DNA of 41,201 nucleotides, from positions 1 through 41,201 of the forward strand of contig JAUCBJ010000986.1 of assembly GCA_032718475.1 (NCBI GenBank), in the 5' to 3' direction. Under the pieces are notes generated by a model that worked only from the letters and a program-made list of their open reading frames with translations, had not been told where the DNA came from and did no database searches. This document shows positions 37,139 to 41,201 of this stretch, piece after piece (within the stretch, counting starts at the first letter, position 1; every line of letters starts with the position of its first letter). The translations under genes and the position numbers were made by a program. This DNA comes from Nemertoderma westbladi. Its lineage: Eukaryota; Xenacoelomorpha; Nemertodermatida; Nemertodermatidae.

Positions 37139-38689
37139 CCCTATTAAACCCGGGGGGGGTCAATATGACCCCCCCCGTGGTTTTTTTATTATAATTCTGA
37201 AACAAACGCAGTTGGGAATCTGAAATTTTATGACTTTTCCTAAAAATCTATTGTCTTCCTAGTAGTGAAAACTGTTTTCAAAAATATTAAGTAGTTTTCG
37301 AGTTATAGCACCATTTTTTAACCCTACTTTTGGCACTTTTTTTGAGACGTTTTTTGAAAATTACATTTCATTAAATATTAATTGTAACATCTCTATTTTT
37401 GATTTACACCGGTTTTTTGGTGTTAGCAATTTGATGGAATTCATGTAAATTGATTTAGAAATTTCAAACTTGTTTTTTTCGGCGGGTGCCAAATTTTGGT
37501 GCCAGCACCAAATTTTGAAATATGTCAATTTTGTAAATTGATTGTTTGAAACTTATTTTTGCGCAATTGGGGTTTTTTGGGGTTCTGGTTTCGATGAAAT
37601 ATATACGAGTTGCACCAAGCGTATCAAACTTGTATTTTTCGGTGCTGTGTGCAAATTTTGGTGCTAGCACGAAATTTTGAAAATCCATTCAATAGATAAA
37701 ATTGTTTGTGACAATTTATTTCTTGCATTTTAGAGGTTTATGGCTGTTCTGAATTCAATGGAATATATAATTATCGAACTAGACATCTCAAACTTGTATT
37801 TTTTGGAAGTGGGTGCAAAATGTGGTGCTGGCACCAAATTTTGAAAACCATCAAATATATCAATTGATTGTGTCATCTTGTTTCTTGCGTTATACGGGTT
37901 TGTTAGGGTTCTGAATTCAATGGAAGCAGTAAAAATTTCATAAGAGTTTTCAAACTTGTATTTTTTGCCGGTGGGTGACTATTGTTGTGCCAGCACCAAA
38001 TTTTGGAAAATGAGTAAATTGATCAGTAGATAGTATCATCTTGTTTCTTGCGTTATACGGGTTTATGAGGGTCCTGAATCCGATGAAATCAATAAAAACA
38101 GCACTGGACATAGCAAACTTGTACTTTTTGGTGATGGGTACGAAATTTTGGTGCTAGCACCAACATTTGCCAAATTACGCCGAAAAATACAAGTAGCAAT
38201 GATCTGGCATATTTGAAATGTATTCCATTAGAATCAGCGCCCTAGAAAACCTGAAAATGTAAATTTATAGCATTGTATAAGTGAATTAAAAATTTTGTGT
38301 TCTAACTGAAAAGTGCTAGTTACTTGTTTTTTTCATTTTTTTTCTACGCATAGAGGACTAAAAAGCCATTTATGGTAATCATATCATTTTTAAATATTTT
38401 CCAAAGTATTTTGCGCCCCAGAAAACCTGTATTGAAAAACAATTAGCAGAAAAATGTAACTTTCAAATTTTGTGAAAATTGTGCACTACTTGTAATTTTG
38501 GTGCTGCAATATAACCACCCCAGTACATTTTTTCGAAAATTTTTTTTTGGGTCGGATCCAGACTAGTGATACCTACGTACACACAAAAAATTAGACGTTT
38601 TCGTTAATATTTGTAGATTTTAGAGGGAGGGGTCAATATGACCCCCCCCCGGTATTTGTACAGCATTTTATAGCCCGGTACTAATAGGG
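37139..38689. mobile_element. piggyBac-type non-autonomous element, 1,551 bp, TTAA target
   Basis: TTAA lies at both edges (37135-37138 and 38690-38693). Ends are CCCTATTAAACCCGGG and, reverse-complemented, CCCTATTAGTACCGGGC. Just inside each end is a GGGGTCAATATGACCCC hairpin. CCCT-type ends with TTAA duplication are the piggyBac signature. The interior has no transposase. It contains five diverged tandem units of about 162 bp (starts near 37464, 37625, 37789, 37951 and 38113), each with CAAACTTGTATTTTT and a GGTGCTAGCACC-type palindrome. It splits the LINE-B ORF. Confidence 0.85.
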
Positions 38690-38693
38690 TTAA

Positions 38694-39600
38694 GACCGTC
38701 CTTAGCTTTCTCAACCTTGTTAATGTTTTCGGTTGTTGGTTGTTCGGTTTTAACTTTGTAGGCTATCTTAAGATCTTCTCTCTTACAAGTAACCTCAGAG
38801 TTTTGCCATGGCACATACTGTTTTCGTTTAGGTTTCTGGGGGATATGCCTCTTAGCTGATTCCTTGTGGGCTGTTATTATATTCTGGTATATTGAATCGG
38901 TGGATTGCTCTTCATCCATTGACTGAAGTGCTTCAAAGCGGTTTTGAACTTCTACTGTATAAGCATCCTTTACAGCATTGTCAGTTCTGAGTTTCTCCCA
39001 GTCATAGTTGATTTGCTTGCTTGTCCTGGGTTTGCTGGCTCTCAAACTGAGTCTGATCTCTGCAGTTACAATTCTGTGGTCCGAACCAATTAGGTTGAAT
39101 GAGCTGTATGCCTCGCAGTTGATCATGCTATTTCTCCACTTTTTGTTTATAAGGATGTAATCCAGTTGTGCTTTGGTTCCATTAGGGTATTGAAAGGTCC
39201 ATAGCTTCCCCTTACACTTTTCGAATGTGTTGTTTGTTGGTATCAATTCACATTCTTCCATTAGGTCTAAAAGTAAGTACCCATTTCTGTTAGAACTGGT
39301 GTTATAGGTGTAACCCTTGATGTCTTCTGGGCCAATTTGAGCATTCAGGTCACCAGCAATGACTTTAACATTGTGTTTCGGGATGTCCTTAATAAGTCCA
39401 GTCAGTTCTTCATAAAACTTGACTGCTTGTTCTGGCTCTGATGCATTGGTTGGACTGTAGCAACATATAACTGTTGTCTTGGGATTCCCATCAAATGTTG
39501 CGATCATAACCCTGGAATGTATAGATTTGATGTTGTTTAGGGTCTTAAGTGCAAATGGGCTTAGCAGAATTCCCACTCCACCAATTGATGCATTGGCCGA
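38694..39600 (-). pseudogene. LINE family B AP-endonuclease, central and C-terminal part
   Basis: Minus-strand frame with GILLSPFALKTLNNI, TVICCYSPTNASEPEQAVKF, VKVIAGDLNAQIGPEDIKGY, GKLWTFQYPNGTKAQLDYIL and LIGSDHRIVTAEIRLSLRAS: the full set of central and terminal APE motifs (SPTN, GDLNA, SDH). It continues through a basic linker (RKQYVPWQNSEVTC) to the transposon insertion at 38690. It resembles sequences annotated as craniofacial development protein 2-like, a common mislabel for such LINE endonucleases. It is frameshifted relative to the N-terminal part near 39600. Confidence 0.85.
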
Positions 39601-39886
39601 GTTTCTTACTGCTGAGCTTTGTTACTAATGTCCATCCATTTCCAATGTCATTGTACTTCATGGCAGTGTCTTCATGACAAATCCGATGTTCTTGGATGCA
39701 GATGATGTCGATGTTATATTCCATTGCCAGAGCGACCATGTCACCCTGTTTGCTCTGTGCTTTCAGCGTGCGTGCGTTCATTGTAGCAATCTTTAGTGTC
39801 TTTTTACATTTCAACAGGTTGGTTCTTCTTTCTTCTCTGTCTTCTGTTCCAGTAGCCAATTTATCGACCCCAGCCTGGTGTACCAC
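39590..39886 (-). pseudogene. LINE family B AP-endonuclease, N-terminal part
   Basis: Minus strand: LKIATMNARTLKAQSKQGDM (Asn-containing first APE motif) and NIDIICIQEHRICHEDTAMK (IQEHR carries the catalytic Glu), then GWTLVTKLSSKK. Homology then passes into the other frame near 39600. ATG at 39886 is preceded by 5' UTR-like sequence, so this is probably close to the true ORF start. Confidence 0.85.
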
Positions 39887-40443
39887 TTAGGGACGCGGTC
39901 CTTGTTGACCCGGGCGACGACCGAGCCGGTATTTCTCCTGGAGGGTTCTCATACTCATATCTTTCAGTTGCGGGAGTAAACCGCTTGTGGTCGCAACTCC
40001 TACCATCTTCACAGTAGGTCGCCGTTGGTTGATTACCTTCCGCCGACCTTGTCAGCATGTCTAGCCGTTGGTTGATTACCTTCCGCCTATCCATGGCCTA
40101 CAGCCCTGCTGCCGACTGTAGGGGTCCATTTGTTACACCCTGAACCAAGTGTGCCTCCTGGGTTAAGTTACCTAACACTGGTAGAGGAGCATCCAGTATA
40201 GACAGGGCGGGGCTTGTATCATCTCTAATGCAGATGCGTAAGCCTTTGCCTTCAATGGTGCCCTAGGCGCTATAGCCTCAATGACTTATTTAGTTGACGG
40301 GGCTGAACCAACCCACTCTTGATCAACTAAATAATGAATAGGCTATGCTTATCGGGCCTGCCCTATTGGGCTGACAGCTACAGGTAGTACCACATTACTG
40401 CCATAGTGGTAGCAGGATCTGGGGACCTGACCTGACCTGACCT
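39887..40443 (-). mobile_element. LINE family B 5' UTR with (GGTCA)n start
   Basis: On the minus strand the element begins with three to four GGTCA units at 40443 and runs about 550 bases to the ORF. A direct repeat CCGTTGGTTGATTACCTTCC occurs at about 40022 and 40063. The first 90 bases resemble the beginning of the retroposon at 18444-18908. An internal promoter would be expected here from LINE biology; none can be pinpointed. Confidence 0.65.
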
Positions 40444-40560
40444 AATCTGGAAAAACAAAATCTTATTAGTTTTTACTTTGAAAATAATAATTACAATTTA
40501 CACATTACATAACTTAATAAGTGTGTGTTGCGTTGTAGTACACACTTATACATTATTACA

Positions 40561-40845
40561 GTACTTGTCAGTATGATGGGCAAGATAATATATACGACTT
40601 GCCCGTTTTGGCAAGTTAATATATATGACTTGCCCATATTGGCAAGTAAATATATATGACTTGCCCATATTGGCAAGTAAATATATATGACTTGCCCGTT
40701 TTGGCAAGTTAATATACTGTATATGACTTGCCCGTTTTGGCAAGTTAATATATATGACTTGCCCATATTGGCAAGTAAATATATATGACTTGCCCGTATT
40801 GGCAAGCTAATTTATATTACTGGTACTTGCCAATTTGGGTAAGCG
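40561..40845. repeat. 31-bp tandem array of short hairpins
   Basis: Seven good units of period about 31 bp (one 35), each ACTTGCC-N6-GGCAAGT (N6 is CATATT, CGTTTT or CGTATT) followed by TAATATATATG-type spacer, starting near 40597, 40628, 40659, 40690, 40725, 40756 and 40787. Degenerate half-units lie at either side (40562, 40824). Every unit is a potential 7-bp stem with 6-base loop. The minus-strand open frames over it are translation of the repeat. It is not a CRISPR: spacers are not unique. Confidence 0.9.
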
Positions 40846-40984
40846 AATATACAGTATAACTTATACATTTATTATAGGAAGGGGTCTAGGGGTCTTCTTA
40901 ACCTCGAATGATACGTTTATTTTACCGAAAATAACTTATCTTTTTATTGGCGCAATTGTACTGTACAGTAAGACAAGAACCCAA

Positions 40985-41056
40985 AAACCTGTGGCAGTCG
41001 TTGTTTTCTCGGCTTCAACCTCGATGTCCCAGGTCCGAATCCGACACCACGATGAA
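40985..41056 (+). mobile_element. Diverged tRNA-derived SINE relic
   Basis: The sequence GTGGCAGTCGTTG, then CGGCTTCAACCTCGATGTCC and CAGGTCCGAATCCGACACCA resembles the A-box, anticodon arm and B-box (GGTCCGAATCC) of a tRNA-like SINE head. Several mutations weaken the boxes. It differs from the tRNA-like head at 600-673. Confidence 0.45.
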
Positions 41057-41201
41057 GAGACCCAGTTAGCTCGAAAAGCGTACGTTGTTTGGAGAGATAT
41101 GAGATATTCATTTCAATATAAAAATTACGCGATTCCTAAATTTGTACACTACCCGGCTAAAAAGAACGCATTTGATGGGATTACTCCTACAATTGCGCCA
41201 A

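Noticed and set aside
40561-40845. Possible CRISPR array, since palindromic 31-bp repeats occur at regular spacing
   Set aside because: Spacers are AT-rich and nearly identical, no cas-like genes exist, and the DNA is eukaryotic. It is a minisatellite of hairpins.
1-41201. Assignment to a particular species or phylum
   Set aside because: Element families, TAGGCCTA-type phrases and G/C homopolymers occur in several marine invertebrate and fish lineages; nothing here decides between them.

Overview
The window is non-coding-dense, AT-rich animal DNA made almost entirely of transposable elements and their wreckage. Candidate introns with GT/AG ends, AP-endonuclease (APE) non-LTR retrotransposons, piggyBac-type transposases, tRNA-derived SINE heads, a long satellite and many poly-G/poly-C tracts point to a metazoan, most plausibly a marine invertebrate; the sequence alone does not give the species. 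I see no clearly intact single-copy host gene. Most coding stretches carry stops, frameshifts or truncations.

Layout. 1-4.4 kb: a tRNA-like SINE head, short repeats and several unrecognised minus-strand coding remnants. 4.6-5.6 kb: a three-level nest of mobile elements. 6.5-7.2 kb: an array of 71-75 bp repeats beside a scrap of LINE reverse transcriptase (RT). 7.7-8.5 kb: an 11-bp satellite running into a 5'-truncated piggyBac transposase gene (8.6-9.4 kb). 10.6-13.4 kb: a CR1/L2-like LINE that has lost its catalytic RT motif. 13.4-15.3 kb: a G-rich minisatellite, then a GC-rich RT ORF with an N-terminal CXC-like cysteine cluster. 15.6-22.9 kb: tandem OTU-protease pseudogenes, one split by a 6,112-bp DNA transposon (16028-22139). 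That transposon has CCCAGTGAAAAAT terminal repeats, a 2-bp target duplication and a spliced gene resembling DUF4806 proteins. 23-25 kb: repeats and coding remnants. 25.1-34.6 kb: a second, expanded copy of the satellite/piggyBac locus, with two insertions of LINE family A. 35-36.9 kb: unrecognised exons split by a third LINE-A copy. 36.8-40.4 kb: LINE family B, split by a 1,551-bp piggyBac-type non-autonomous element. 40.6-40.8 kb: an array of short hairpins. 41.0 kb: a second tRNA-like SINE relic.

The order of events can be partly read from the nesting. The satellite/piggyBac locus was duplicated first, because one copy keeps the empty target site, and LINE A inserted into the other copy later. 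The OTU gene was tandemly duplicated and one unit was then hit by the 6.1-kb transposon, which was itself hit by a 465-bp retroposon with a 13-bp target duplication. The strongest candidate for an undescribed system is the 6.1-kb transposon and its cargo gene. The second is a LINE-A lineage in which two independent insertions share FDDD in place of FADD at the RT active site.
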